DNA of 64,000 bases, taken from contig NZ_BBQZ01000001.1 of assembly GCF_000974805.1 (NCBI RefSeq), positions 310,001 through 374,000 on the forward strand. Direction: 5' to 3'. Under the pieces are notes generated by a model. The model worked only from the letters and a program-made list of their open reading frames with translations, had not been told where the DNA came from and did no database searches. Shown here one piece after another: positions 19,468 to 27,262 of this stretch. A program made the position numbers and the translations under genes. This stretch comes from Demequina salsinemoris. GTDB lineage: Bacteria > Actinomycetota > Actinomycetes > Actinomycetales > Demequinaceae. Each line of letters opens with the position of its first letter. The stretch's first letter is position 1.

Positions 19468-19497
19468 GTTCCATCCTCTCGGATTACGATCTTGTAC

Positions 19498-19530
19498 ATA
19501 AGATCTTATATACCGAGAGAGAGTCGTCAA
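19498..19530 (-). promoter_or_regulatory. Promoter of the M20 operon with overlapping operator (site B)
   Basis: On the minus strand TTGACG (19525-19530), 16 bases, TAAGAT (19503-19508). The 12-base perfect palindrome ATAAGATCTTAT (19498-19509) covers the -10 box. This is the best copy of the motif shared with 11661, 20459 and 27204. Binding there would block transcription, so a repressor role for the adjacent GntR protein is likely. Confidence 0.7.
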
Positions 19531-19584
19531 GATGAATCGGGCGTCGGCGCTGTTAACTCTGTGTAACGCGCGCCGGTCGGGGCC

Positions 19585-20256
19585 TCAGCCCTCGGCGGCG
19601 GCCGCGGAGAGCTCGGCGATCTGGGCGTCGAGGACGCTCGCGAGGTGGCTGTCGAGGACCTCGATCGCGGCGTCGGCGCGGCCTGACGCGATCGCCTCGA
19701 CGATTGCGGAGTGCTGGGCGAGCGAGTCCTCGAAGCGTCGCTGCCCTGCGCCGATCTTGCCGAGACGGCGCAGATGGAGGGAGAGGCGGTCGACGAGCTC
19801 GCCGAGCATGTGGTTGTCGAGCGCGGAGAACATGATGTCGTCGAACTCGTCGAGGCCGATGCCTGCGGCGGCAAGGTCTCCCGCGTCGAGCGCGGTGCGG
19901 GTCGCCTCGACGTTCTTGCGCAGCTGGTCGAGGCGTCCGTCCTGCGATGCCGCGACCATCCGCACGCACTCGCGCTCGAGGATCCCGCGGGCGGCGAACA
20001 GCTCGCGGGCGTCGCCGATCGAGTACACGCGGGCGCGAGCGCCGCGGTAGGGCGCGACCTCCACGAGCCCATCGTGCTCGAGCCGCACGAGAGCCTCGCG
20101 GATGGGAGTCTTGCTCACTCCATATCGCGCCGAGAGCGTGACCTCGCGCAGGGACGCGCCGGGAGGGAATTCGTGCTCGACGAGGGCGTCCCGCAGCTTG
20201 CGGTAGACGATCTCCTTGATCTGCAGCGGTTCGACTGCGTCGATGATCGTGCTCAC
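19585..20256 (-). CDS. GntR-family transcriptional regulator with FCD domain
   Basis: A 223-residue FadR-subfamily regulator with a GTG start preceded by AGGGAGG. The N-terminal winged helix-turn-helix is visible in LREVTLSARYGVSKTPIREALVRLEHDGLVEVAPYRGARA (about 36-75). The C-terminal all-helical FCD effector domain runs from about 85, with Asp and His residues (DEFDDIMF, AQHSAIVEAI, DSHLASV) that in this family bind a metal and a carboxylate ligand. It lies between the M20 operon and the aldehyde dehydrogenase operon, both of which have the palindrome. It is the only regulator in the region, so I assign the four operator copies to it. Confidence 0.9.
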   Translation of the reverse strand: MSTIIDAVEPLQIKEIVYRKLRDALVEHEFPPGASLREVTLSARYGVSKTPIREALVRLEHDGLVEVAPYRGARARVYSIGDARELFAARGILERECVRMVAASQDGRLDQLRKNVEATRTALDAGDLAAAGIGLDEFDDIMFSALDNHMLGELVDRLSLHLRRLGKIGAGQRRFEDSLAQHSAIVEAIASGRADAAIEVLDSHLASVLDAQIAELSAAAAEG

Positions 20257-20310
20257 GTGGGGTTCCTCCCTGGTGTTCCGTGGTCGAGCGACGGTGCTTT
20301 CCTGCGGGGA

Positions 20311-20339
20311 ACGCTACTCCATCACAATAGAATATGGAA
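20311..20339 (-). promoter_or_regulatory. Candidate promoter of the GntR gene
   Basis: On the minus strand TTCCAT (20334-20339), 17 bases, TAGCGT (20311-20316). No good copy of the shared palindrome is seen here, so autoregulation is not indicated. Confidence 0.5.
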
Positions 20340-20415
20340 TATCACCACTCCGGCATGGCTGCATGCACCGCTTCGGGGCTCGCGTTAAATCCATGTAACG
20401 AGTTGGCGATATGGC

Positions 20416-20470
20416 TTGGACCGATCGGGCGACCGGCTTAGGGTGCGATGTATTGCATATGAGATCTCAT
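20416..20470 (+). promoter_or_regulatory. Promoter of the aldehyde dehydrogenase operon with operator (site C)
   Basis: TTGGAC (20416-20421), exactly 17 bases, TAGGGT (20439-20444), then the perfect palindrome ATGAGATCTCAT (20459-20470) just downstream of the expected transcription start. The element is a 12-base AT-rich island in GC-rich DNA. The position suits a repressor. Confidence 0.75.
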
Positions 20471-20487
20471 CCTAAATCGGAGGCGCA

Positions 20488-21987
20488 GTGACCGTCATCG
20501 CAACCACCCCCCTGCTGCCCGAGGTCGAGGACTTCCTCGCCAGGGACCATGGGCTGTTCATCAACGGCCGAAGCGTCCCGGCCTCGGACGGCGGCACGTT
20601 CCCCGTGCACAACCCGGCCACGGGTGCGCTGCTCGCGCGCGTCGCCGCGGGAACCGCATCGGACGTGGACGATGCGGTCGCCGCGGCTCGCGCCGCGCTC
20701 CCCGTGTGGAACGCGATGGCACCGGCGGCGCGCGCGGACCTCATGTGGCGGCTCGGCGACGAGCTCGAGCGCCGGGCCGACGAGTTCGGCCAGCTCGAGA
20801 CGCTCGACAACGGCAAGCCCACCGGCGAGGCGGGCGGCCTCGACGTCCCCCTGTGCGCGCAGCTCTTCAAGTATTACGCCGGCTGGATCACCAAGATCGA
20901 GGGCGAGTCCATGGTTCCCTCGAGCGGCATGGACATGCACGTGTACACGCGCCGCGAGCCTGTCGGTGTCGTCGGCGCGATCATCCCGTGGAACTTCCCG
21001 CTCCTCATGTGCGGCTACAAGCTCGGCCCGTCTCTCGCTGCCGGCTGCACGATCGTCCTCAAGCCCGCCGAGCAGACGCCGCTGTCCGCGCTCCGGCTCG
21101 TGGGGCTGATGGACGAGATCGGCTTCCCCGCCGGGGTCGTCAACGTCGTCACGGGTGACGGTCCCGGCGCCGGTGCCCCGCTGTCCGCGCATATGGACGT
21201 CGACAAGATCACGTTCACGGGCGAGAACGCGACGGGCCAGAAGATCCTTGAGGCCTCCAAGGGGAACATGAAGCGCCTCTCCCTCGAGCTCGGCGGCAAG
21301 TCTCCGAGCCTCGTCTTCGAGGACGCCGACCTCGAGGCCGCGATCGAGGGCACCTTCGGCGCCGTGTACTTCAACCAGGGTCAGTGCTGCATCGCCGGCG
21401 CGCGCGTCTTCGTGCAGCGATCGGTGTACGAGCGATTCGTCGAGGGGCTCGCCGCGAAGGTCTCCGCGATCCGGCTGGGCGACGGCCTCGCGGACGGCAC
21501 CACCATGGGCCCCGTCGTCAGCGCCGAGCAGCGCGACCGCGTCAACTCGCTCATCGCCTCGGGCGTCGCGCAGGGGGCGCGGCCCGTCGTCGGAGGCGGC
21601 ACCGTCCAGTCGGCCGAGCTTGCGGACGGCTACTTCGTCCAGCCGACGCTCTTCACCGACATCACGCCCGACATGGAGATCATGCGCAAGGAGATCTTCG
21701 GCCCCGTCGGCATGGTCGGCGTCTTCGACACCGAGGAGGAGGCGGTGACGCTCGCGAACGACACGCAGTTCGGCCTCGCCTCCGGCGTGTGGACCTCGGA
21801 CGTGAAGCGCGCGCACCGCGTCGCCGCGCAGATTCACGCGGGGGTCGTGTGGATCAACACCTACGGCATGTTCGACGTCGCGATCCCCTACGGCGGTTTC
21901 AAGGCCTCCGGCTACGGCAAGGAGCTCGGGCGCGAGGCGCTCGATCCCTACCTCCAGACGAAGACCGTCTGGGTGGACCTCGGGTGA
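20488..21987 (+). CDS. NAD(P)+-dependent aldehyde dehydrogenase
   Basis: A 499-residue ALDH with a GTG start and GGAGG upstream. Motifs: IPWNFPLLMCGYKLGPSLAAG (substrate/cofactor domain), FTGENATGQKI in place of the usual FTGSTxVG, general base Glu in LSLELGGKSPS, nucleophile Cys in FNQGQCCIAGARV, and IFGPVGMVGVF. It oxidises an aldehyde to a carboxylate in the cytoplasm. It is first gene of an operon leading to the flavin reductase, FMN monooxygenase, TenA, amidohydrolase and GMC oxidase. With the GMC oxidase it could carry an alcohol to an acid. Most like betaine/retinal-type ALDHs; substrate unknown. Confidence 0.93.
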   Translation: MTVIATTPLLPEVEDFLARDHGLFINGRSVPASDGGTFPVHNPATGALLARVAAGTASDVDDAVAAARAALPVWNAMAPAARADLMWRLGDELERRADEFGQLETLDNGKPTGEAGGLDVPLCAQLFKYYAGWITKIEGESMVPSSGMDMHVYTRREPVGVVGAIIPWNFPLLMCGYKLGPSLAAGCTIVLKPAEQTPLSALRLVGLMDEIGFPAGVVNVVTGDGPGAGAPLSAHMDVDKITFTGENATGQKILEASKGNMKRLSLELGGKSPSLVFEDADLEAAIEGTFGAVYFNQGQCCIAGARVFVQRSVYERFVEGLAAKVSAIRLGDGLADGTTMGPVVSAEQRDRVNSLIASGVAQGARPVVGGGTVQSAELADGYFVQPTLFTDITPDMEIMRKEIFGPVGMVGVFDTEEEAVTLANDTQFGLASGVWTSDVKRAHRVAAQIHAGVVWINTYGMFDVAIPYGGFKASGYGKELGREALDPYLQTKTVWVDLG

Positions 21988-22568
21988 GGCTCGTGCGCGA
22001 CGACGAGAGTCAGGGTGCTGCTCCCGAGGTCGATGGGGTCCTGGGCTCCGACGGCCTGCCGCTGCCGGGCGTCGACGCGTCGAAGTGGCTCGGGGCGCCG
22101 ACCCCCGACGGACTGAGGTCGGCGTTCGGGGCGTTCCCCTCGGGCGTGGCCGCGCTGTGCGCCGAGGTCGAGGGAGTGAAGCGCGGCCTCGCGGCGACCT
22201 CCTTCACGGTCGGCGTCTCGTTCGATCCGCCGCTCGTGGTGTGCAGCGTGCAGAACAGCTCGACGACGTGGCCGCACCTGCGAGACGCCGCCCGTATCGG
22301 CGTCTCGGTGCTCGGCTCCGGTCACGAGAGCGTGTGCCTCGAGCTCGCGCGCAGCGGCGAGGACAAGTTCGCCCACCTCACCGCGATCCCGGCTGCGGGG
22401 GCCCTGTTCATCGCCGGCGCCCCCGTCTGGCTCGAATGCTCGATCGTCACCGAGACCCCGGTCGGGGACCACACGCTCGTCGTGCTCGAGGTGGACGCGC
22501 TCAGCGTGCTGCCCGACGAGGACCCCCTCATCTACCACGCCAAGCAGTTCCGACGGCTCGCGGGCTGA
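21984..22568 (+). CDS. Flavin reductase-like FMN-binding protein
   Basis: A 194-residue protein of the flavin reductase-like (HpaC/DszD-type split barrel) family. The segments LRSAFGAFPSGVAALCAEVEG, GLAATSFTVGVSFDPPLVVCSVQNSSTTWPHL and LFIAGAPVWLEC are characteristic. It should supply FMNH2 to the luciferase-like monooxygenase encoded next, a two-component system like those for EDTA/NTA or dibenzothiophene sulfone. The GTG at 21984 overlaps the ALDH stop (GTGA); the GTG at 21993 is a possible alternative. The first 30 residues before GLPLPGVDASKW are low in conservation. Confidence 0.87.
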   Translation: MRLVRDDESQGAAPEVDGVLGSDGLPLPGVDASKWLGAPTPDGLRSAFGAFPSGVAALCAEVEGVKRGLAATSFTVGVSFDPPLVVCSVQNSSTTWPHLRDAARIGVSVLGSGHESVCLELARSGEDKFAHLTAIPAAGALFIAGAPVWLECSIVTETPVGDHTLVVLEVDALSVLPDEDPLIYHAKQFRRLAG

Positions 22569-22624
22569 CGTCCGCCTCTGCGCCAACTCCCCGCGACGGG
22601 AAATCTCCGCGCAATCACTGATCA

Positions 22625-22643
22625 ACACCTGTGCAACAGGTGT
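22625..22643. repeat. Perfect inverted repeat upstream of the FMN monooxygenase
   Basis: ACACCTGT, GCA, ACAGGTGT: 8-base arms and a 3-base centre. It lies 40 bases before the LLM gene at 22683, within the ALDH operon. It differs from the ATRAGATCTYAT palindrome. It could bind a second regulator or act as an RNA hairpin; no clear promoter is next to it. Confidence 0.6.
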
Positions 22644-22682
22644 CCCACATACTCGAGCTCCCTACCGAGAAGGACATCCCCC

Positions 22683-24005
22683 ATGACCGACTCACGTCCC
22701 CGCCTCATGCACCTCAACCTCTTCATGAGGATGTACGGCCACCATCCGTCAGCGTGGCGGCGCCCCTCTACCCTGCGTGACGAGGCCTTCGACCCGGAGT
22801 ACTTCGCGAACCTCGCTCGGGCGTGCGAGCGGGGCCTGTTCGACGCGGTCTTCCTCGCCGACACGCAGATGCCCATGTGGGGGCGTGCCGACGTCTCGAT
22901 GGGGCAGGTCTTCGAGCCGATGTCGCTCATCTCCTACATGTCCGCCAAGACGGACAGGATCGGCTTCATCGGCACGGTCTCGAGCACCCTCAACGACCCC
23001 GCGAACGCGGCTCGTCTGGTGGCGAGCGCGAACCTCATCTCGGGCGGGCGCGTCGGCATGAACCTTGTGACGTCGCAGAGCGACGCCGAGGCGCTGCTGC
23101 ACGGCATGGACGCTCTTCCTGACCCCGAGAAGCGCTACGCGCGGGCCAAGGAGTTCGCCGAGGTGCTGTTCGGACTGTGGGACTCGTACCCGCGCGAGGC
23201 TGTGGTCTTCGACAAGGAGGCAGGCCTGGTGTTCGACGAGTCGGCGTTCACGCCGGTCGATCACGATGGGGAGTTCTACAGGGTCAAGGGTGCGCTGTCC
23301 GTGCCCGAGTCTGCGCAGGGCCGCCCGGTGCTCGTCCAGGCCGGCGCCTCTCCGGCGGGCCGCGACCTCGCCGCCCGGTACGCCGAGGTCATCTACGGCA
23401 TCGGCTCGACGCTCGACGACGCCCAGGAGTACTACCGCGACATCAAGCGTCGCACCGTGGGCCACGGCCGCGACGCCGACGCGATCGCGGTGCTGCCCGG
23501 CGTCGTCACCGTCGTCGGCGACACCGAGGCCGAGGCGCAGGACAAGAAGGCCTACCTCGACTCGCTCAAGGAGCTGTCCAAGCAGCTCGACACGCTCGGC
23601 TCCTACATCGGCATGGATGTGTCGGGACTCACCCGTGACGACACGATGCCCGCGCTGCCTCCGATCGAGGAGTTCGAGGGCCCGAAGGGTCGCTACGTGA
23701 TGATGCAGACGCTGTCGCGCGGCGCGGACGGCGAGCTCGTCACGGTCGGCGAGATGCTGTCCAGGATCTCGGCAGGCGGAGGTCACTTCACGGCGGTGGG
23801 CACGGCCTCGCAGATCGCGGACCAGCTCGAGGAGTGGTTCACGAACGAGGCCGCGGACGGCTTCAACGTCAACGCATCGACCCTGCCCGAAGGCATCGAG
23901 GAGTTCGTGGACCAGGTGGTGCCCGAGCTCCAGTCCCGTGGGCTGTTCCGCACCGAGTATGACGGGACGACGCTACGCGGCCACCTGGGGCAGAGGGGCG
24001 CGTGA
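22683..24005 (+). CDS. FMNH2-dependent LLM monooxygenase (NtaA/SnaA/DszA family)
   Basis: A 440-residue protein with the large-form LLM architecture. Features are LMHLNLFMRMYGHHPSAWR at the N terminus, FDAVFLADTQMPM, the ISGGRVGMNLVTSQS segment equivalent to the family WNxVTS, and PVLVQAGASPAGRDLAARYAE. Enzymes of this group use reduced FMN and O2 to cleave C-N or C-S bonds (nitrilotriacetate, dibenzothiophene sulfone); RutA, which opens the uracil ring, is a more distant LLM relative. Its partner reductase is directly upstream. GTGA overlap with TenA 1 links the two. A ring- or side-chain-cleaving step is plausible; the substrate is unknown. Confidence 0.9.
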   Translation: MTDSRPRLMHLNLFMRMYGHHPSAWRRPSTLRDEAFDPEYFANLARACERGLFDAVFLADTQMPMWGRADVSMGQVFEPMSLISYMSAKTDRIGFIGTVSSTLNDPANAARLVASANLISGGRVGMNLVTSQSDAEALLHGMDALPDPEKRYARAKEFAEVLFGLWDSYPREAVVFDKEAGLVFDESAFTPVDHDGEFYRVKGALSVPESAQGRPVLVQAGASPAGRDLAARYAEVIYGIGSTLDDAQEYYRDIKRRTVGHGRDADAIAVLPGVVTVVGDTEAEAQDKKAYLDSLKELSKQLDTLGSYIGMDVSGLTRDDTMPALPPIEEFEGPKGRYVMMQTLSRGADGELVTVGEMLSRISAGGGHFTAVGTASQIADQLEEWFTNEAADGFNVNASTLPEGIEEFVDQVVPELQSRGLFRTEYDGTTLRGHLGQRGA

Positions 24006-24691
24006 GCGTGTCACTCGACACGTCCGCGGCCCTGCGGGAGCACGCGGGCGCGGCCTGGGGCGCGCTGCTCACGCACGAGTTCCCCGTCCGCCTCGCGGCG
24101 GCGACGCTGCCTGAGGCGAGCTTCCGCTTCTATGTCGCGCAGAACCTCCTCTACCTCCCGGAGTACGCGCGCGTGATCGCCTTCGCGGCGGCGCGGAGCG
24201 CGGACAGCGCCGGGCTCGGCGAGCACACCGAGTCGCTCATCAACATCGTGTCGACCGAGATCCCGCAGAACCGCCGTCTGCTCGAGGCGATCTCCGCGAT
24301 CGCTGCCGAGCCGACCCCGGGCGAGGACGTCAAGGCGCCGGCCACCGTCGCCTACACGTCGTGGCTGCTCGCGGTCGCGGCCACGGGGTCGACCCTTGAC
24401 ATCGCCGCGGCGATCCTGCCGTGCGCGTGGAGCTACGGCGACATCGCCGCGGGGCTCGTGAGCGAAGCGTCCGATCATCCCGTGTACAGCGAGTGGCTCG
24501 GCTTCTTCGCCTCCGCCGAGTACCGGGCCGTGGTGGACAGGCAGCGCGCCGCCTTCGATGCGGAGCTCGCGGCGCAGGACGATGCGGGCCGCGCCCGCCT
24601 CGCCGACATCTTCCTCATGGGGTGCCGGCTCGAGAAGAGCTTCTGGGATCAGGGGCTCGCCATGCAGCACTGGGACGACGTCGCCGGCTGA
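24002..24691 (+). CDS. TenA-family protein 1 (Asp-to-Asn variant)
   Basis: A 229-residue TenA/THI-4-like all-helical protein. The usual TenA motif FxxYxxQDYxYL reads FRFYVAQNLLYL here, so the aspartate that contacts the aminopyrimidine (Asp44 of Bacillus TenA) is Asn48. The rest of the pocket is kept: Tyr51, Tyr118, Cys141 and Tyr145 in LPCAWSYGD, and Glu211 in CRLEKSFWDQ. TenA hydrolyses aminopyrimidines from thiamin breakdown; the Asn suggests a different, perhaps non-amino, pyrimidine. GTG start overlaps the monooxygenase stop (GTGA). The contrast with TenA 2 at 29761 argues the two are not redundant. Confidence 0.88.
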   Translation: MSVSLDTSAALREHAGAAWGALLTHEFPVRLAAATLPEASFRFYVAQNLLYLPEYARVIAFAAARSADSAGLGEHTESLINIVSTEIPQNRRLLEAISAIAAEPTPGEDVKAPATVAYTSWLLAVAATGSTLDIAAAILPCAWSYGDIAAGLVSEASDHPVYSEWLGFFASAEYRAVVDRQRAAFDAELAAQDDAGRARLADIFLMGCRLEKSFWDQGLAMQHWDDVAG

Positions 24692-24720
24692 GCCGGCGGG
24701 GGAAGGACACGACGAGACCC

Positions 24721-25740
24721 ATGCAGATCGACGCGCACAACCACATCCTCTCGATGGGCACGGACGCCGAGTTCACGCTCGGCTACGGCCGCGAGGGGTC
24801 GCTGTGCATCTACCGGGCGCAGGACAAGCTGCCCACCCATCGGATGCCGACCGTAGGGGAGTGGGAGGAAATCGAGAAGGCCGACGGCAAGGACGGCTTC
24901 GGGGTGGTCGGGCCTGACGAGATCGTCGGCGCCCACCCGGGCTTCGACAAGTCCGTGATCCTCGCGGTGAGCCCCCAGTACCTGAACGGCCGACTGATGG
25001 GCACTGTCGACGTCTTCGACGTCACCGGTCTCGGGGGAGACCCGTCGCCGGAGCGATGCAACGAGTACATCGCGGGCTGCGTCGCGATGCAGCCCGACAA
25101 GCTCATCGGCTTCGCCTCGGTCAACCCCAAGCTGCGCGGGCCCAAGGCCGCCGTCGAGGAGCTCGGTTACGCGGTCGAGACCTTGGGCCTCAAGGGAGTG
25201 AAGCTCTACCCGATGTACCAGCACTGGTCGCCCGCCGACCGCGAGCTCGCCTTCCCGGTCTTCGAGGCCGCGAGGGACCTCGGGATCCCGGTCATGGTCC
25301 ACCAGGCTGGGTCGACGCGGATCGATGCCAAGCTCGAGTACGCCCGTCCCGCGATGCTCGACGACGTCGGGCGCGAGTTCCGCGACCTCAGGGTGATCCT
25401 CGCGCACTGCGGGATCCCCTGGATCGACGAGGCGATGTTCATGCTCACCAAGCACCCGAACTTCTACACCGAGATCAGCTACCACATCGCGACGGTGACC
25501 CGGAGGGATCTGTTCCACTTCCTGCACCGCGCGGAGCCGTTCTTCGTGCCGCTCGAGAAGATCATGTTCGGCACCGACTTCCCCGGCTTCCTGTACGACC
25601 CCGTGGTGCTGCGCGAGAAGCTGCTCACGGTGAACGAGGAGGCGGCCCCGCTTGGCCTCCCCGAGATTCCCCAGCACAAGATCGACGGCGTCATGGGCGA
25701 CAACTTCGCGCGTCTCGTGGGCCTGAAGGAGGACGCATGA
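24721..25740 (+). CDS. Amidohydrolase 2 (PF04909; ACMSD/decarboxylase-like)
   Basis: A 339-residue amidohydrolase-2 protein. It opens MQIDAHNHILS (HxH metal pair), then has GLKGVKLYPMYQHW, VMVHQAGSTR (His), ILAHCGIPWIDEAM (His) and IMFGTDFPGFLYD (Asp). This branch contains decarboxylases such as ACMSD and gamma-resorcylate decarboxylase and hydrolases such as 2-pyrone-4,6-dicarboxylate lactonase. In the operon it could decarboxylate or hydrolyse the acid made by the GMC oxidase and ALDH; that is inference. The ATG is 29 bases after TenA 1, and its stop overlaps the GMC start (ATGA). Confidence 0.85.
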   Translation: MQIDAHNHILSMGTDAEFTLGYGREGSLCIYRAQDKLPTHRMPTVGEWEEIEKADGKDGFGVVGPDEIVGAHPGFDKSVILAVSPQYLNGRLMGTVDVFDVTGLGGDPSPERCNEYIAGCVAMQPDKLIGFASVNPKLRGPKAAVEELGYAVETLGLKGVKLYPMYQHWSPADRELAFPVFEAARDLGIPVMVHQAGSTRIDAKLEYARPAMLDDVGREFRDLRVILAHCGIPWIDEAMFMLTKHPNFYTEISYHIATVTRRDLFHFLHRAEPFFVPLEKIMFGTDFPGFLYDPVVLREKLLTVNEEAAPLGLPEIPQHKIDGVMGDNFARLVGLKEDA

Positions 25741-27116
25741 CCAAGCCTCGCATCGTCATCATCGGCGGCGGCAACGGTGGTCTGCTGTCGGCGCATCGTC
25801 TCGCCGACGTTGCCGACGTGACCATCCTCGAGGCCGGCATCGACCCTGGCGACCCCGTCCCGCACGAGTTCCTCCACGAGCACGCGTTCCCTGAGCACGA
25901 CTGGGACTACACGAATGAGGACTCCGGACACCACCTGGTGCGCGGGCGTGTGCTCGGCGGCGGCTCAAGCGTCAATGCGGCCGCCGGCTCGCGTGGACAG
26001 CCCGCGGGATTCGAGGCCTGGGGCGAGGGCTGGCAGTGGGACGACCTGCAGCCGGCGATGCGCGCGCTCGAGACAGACGAGCAGTTCGGCTCCGAGCCGT
26101 ACCACGGCGACACGGGCCCGATCAGGATCACGCGGCTCAAGCCCGGACCTCTCGATCTCGCGTTCTACGAGGCGTCGAAGGCCGCCGGTCACCCCGAGTG
26201 CCCTGATCACAACGCGCCCGGCACTCAGGGCTATGGGCCGTGGCCGACCAACCGTGTCGAGGGCGGTCGCTGGGGCGCTCTTGCGGCCGTCGCTCCGCTC
26301 GTGCGCGAGCGCGTGACCCTGCGCCCGTCGACCATGGTCGACCGCATTGTCGTGCAGGATGGCCGCGCCGTGGGCGTGGAGGTGAACGGCGGCGAGGAGG
26401 TCATCCCCGCCGACCTCGTAATCCTCTCCGCAGGCGCCTATGGGAGCCCCGAGGTGCTGTGGCGCTCGGGCATCGAGGCCCCTGAGATCGGCGAGGGTCT
26501 CCAGGATCACCCGTGGGTGATGATGAACGTGCTCGCGCGCGACGAGGACGACGTCATGGCGCGGCCCGTGAGCGGGTCCCTGCTGCGCGCCGGCGTCGCC
26601 GACGACCCGTCGGATGAGTTCCAGGTCTTCCCGTTCTCGACGTGGCTCTACGACCGCACCGCGCCAAGGAACAGCTACTCCGTCTCGGTTGCGCTCATGC
26701 AGCCCGAGAGCAGGGGGCGCGTGTACAGGGACGATGCGGGGGAGACCAGGATCAGCCTGGCCCACCTGAAGGACGCGTCGGACCTGGAGCGTATGGCCGT
26801 GGCGGTCCGGAGGACGGCCGCGATCATCGACGCGATGGCCGAGACGGGGATCGTGGCCGTGCCGGACGACGCGTGGTGGAAGCAGGACGACCTCACGTCT
26901 GCGCTACGTGAGCACGTCGAGACGTACAACCACCCGGTGGCCTCGTGCGGCATCGGGCGCACCGTCGACCGACGCCTGAACGTCGTCGGCGTCGAGGGGC
27001 TCAAGATCATCGACGCGTCCGTCATGCCTCGTATACCGGATGGCGGACCGAACCTTGTCACCATGGCGATCGGATGGATCGGGGGCGGGATCGTGCTCGA
27101 GGACCTCGGTCTCTGA
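25737..27116 (+). CDS. GMC-family FAD-dependent alcohol oxidase/dehydrogenase
   Basis: A 459-residue glucose-methanol-choline oxidoreductase, shorter than the usual ~530 residues. The FAD motif IIGGGNGGLLSAHRLAD is at the N terminus, followed by RGRVLGGGSSVNAAAGSRG. The catalytic region YNHPVASCGIGRTVD supplies the active-site His, and GGPNLVTMAIGWIGGG the partner Asn. It oxidises a primary alcohol to an aldehyde; relatives include choline oxidase and the similarly sized pyridoxine 4-oxidase, which acts on a hydroxymethyl on a heteroaromatic ring. An oxidase for a hydroxymethylpyrimidine would fit the neighbours but is not proven. Last gene of the ALDH operon. Confidence 0.9.
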   Translation: MTKPRIVIIGGGNGGLLSAHRLADVADVTILEAGIDPGDPVPHEFLHEHAFPEHDWDYTNEDSGHHLVRGRVLGGGSSVNAAAGSRGQPAGFEAWGEGWQWDDLQPAMRALETDEQFGSEPYHGDTGPIRITRLKPGPLDLAFYEASKAAGHPECPDHNAPGTQGYGPWPTNRVEGGRWGALAAVAPLVRERVTLRPSTMVDRIVVQDGRAVGVEVNGGEEVIPADLVILSAGAYGSPEVLWRSGIEAPEIGEGLQDHPWVMMNVLARDEDDVMARPVSGSLLRAGVADDPSDEFQVFPFSTWLYDRTAPRNSYSVSVALMQPESRGRVYRDDAGETRISLAHLKDASDLERMAVAVRRTAAIIDAMAETGIVAVPDDAWWKQDDLTSALREHVETYNHPVASCGIGRTVDRRLNVVGVEGLKIIDASVMPRIPDGGPNLVTMAIGWIGGGIVLEDLGL

Positions 27117-27165
27117 GAGTCGCGTTTCGCCCACGTTACGGCGTGTAAACATCTCGCGACATGCC

Positions 27166-27215
27166 TTGTCGGTCGCCGCGAGCACCCCTAGGGTGATTGA
27201 AATATAAGATCTCAA
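27166..27215 (+). promoter_or_regulatory. Promoter of amidohydrolase 3 with operator (site D)
   Basis: TTGTCG (27166-27171), exactly 17 bases, TAGGGT (27189-27194), then ATAAGATCTCAA (27204-27215), matching the shared palindrome in 11 of 12 positions. The -10 box is identical to that at 20439 and the operator again lies just past the expected start site. Confidence 0.7.
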
Positions 27216-27262
27216 ATTTTCTATCCGGTACCTCAAATGTGCCGGAGACGAGGAGTCCGAGC

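Noticed and set aside
19468..19530. Longer M20 start at 19530
   Set aside because: The added codons cover the promoter and operator palindrome, and the ATG at 19467 has a good ribosome-binding site.
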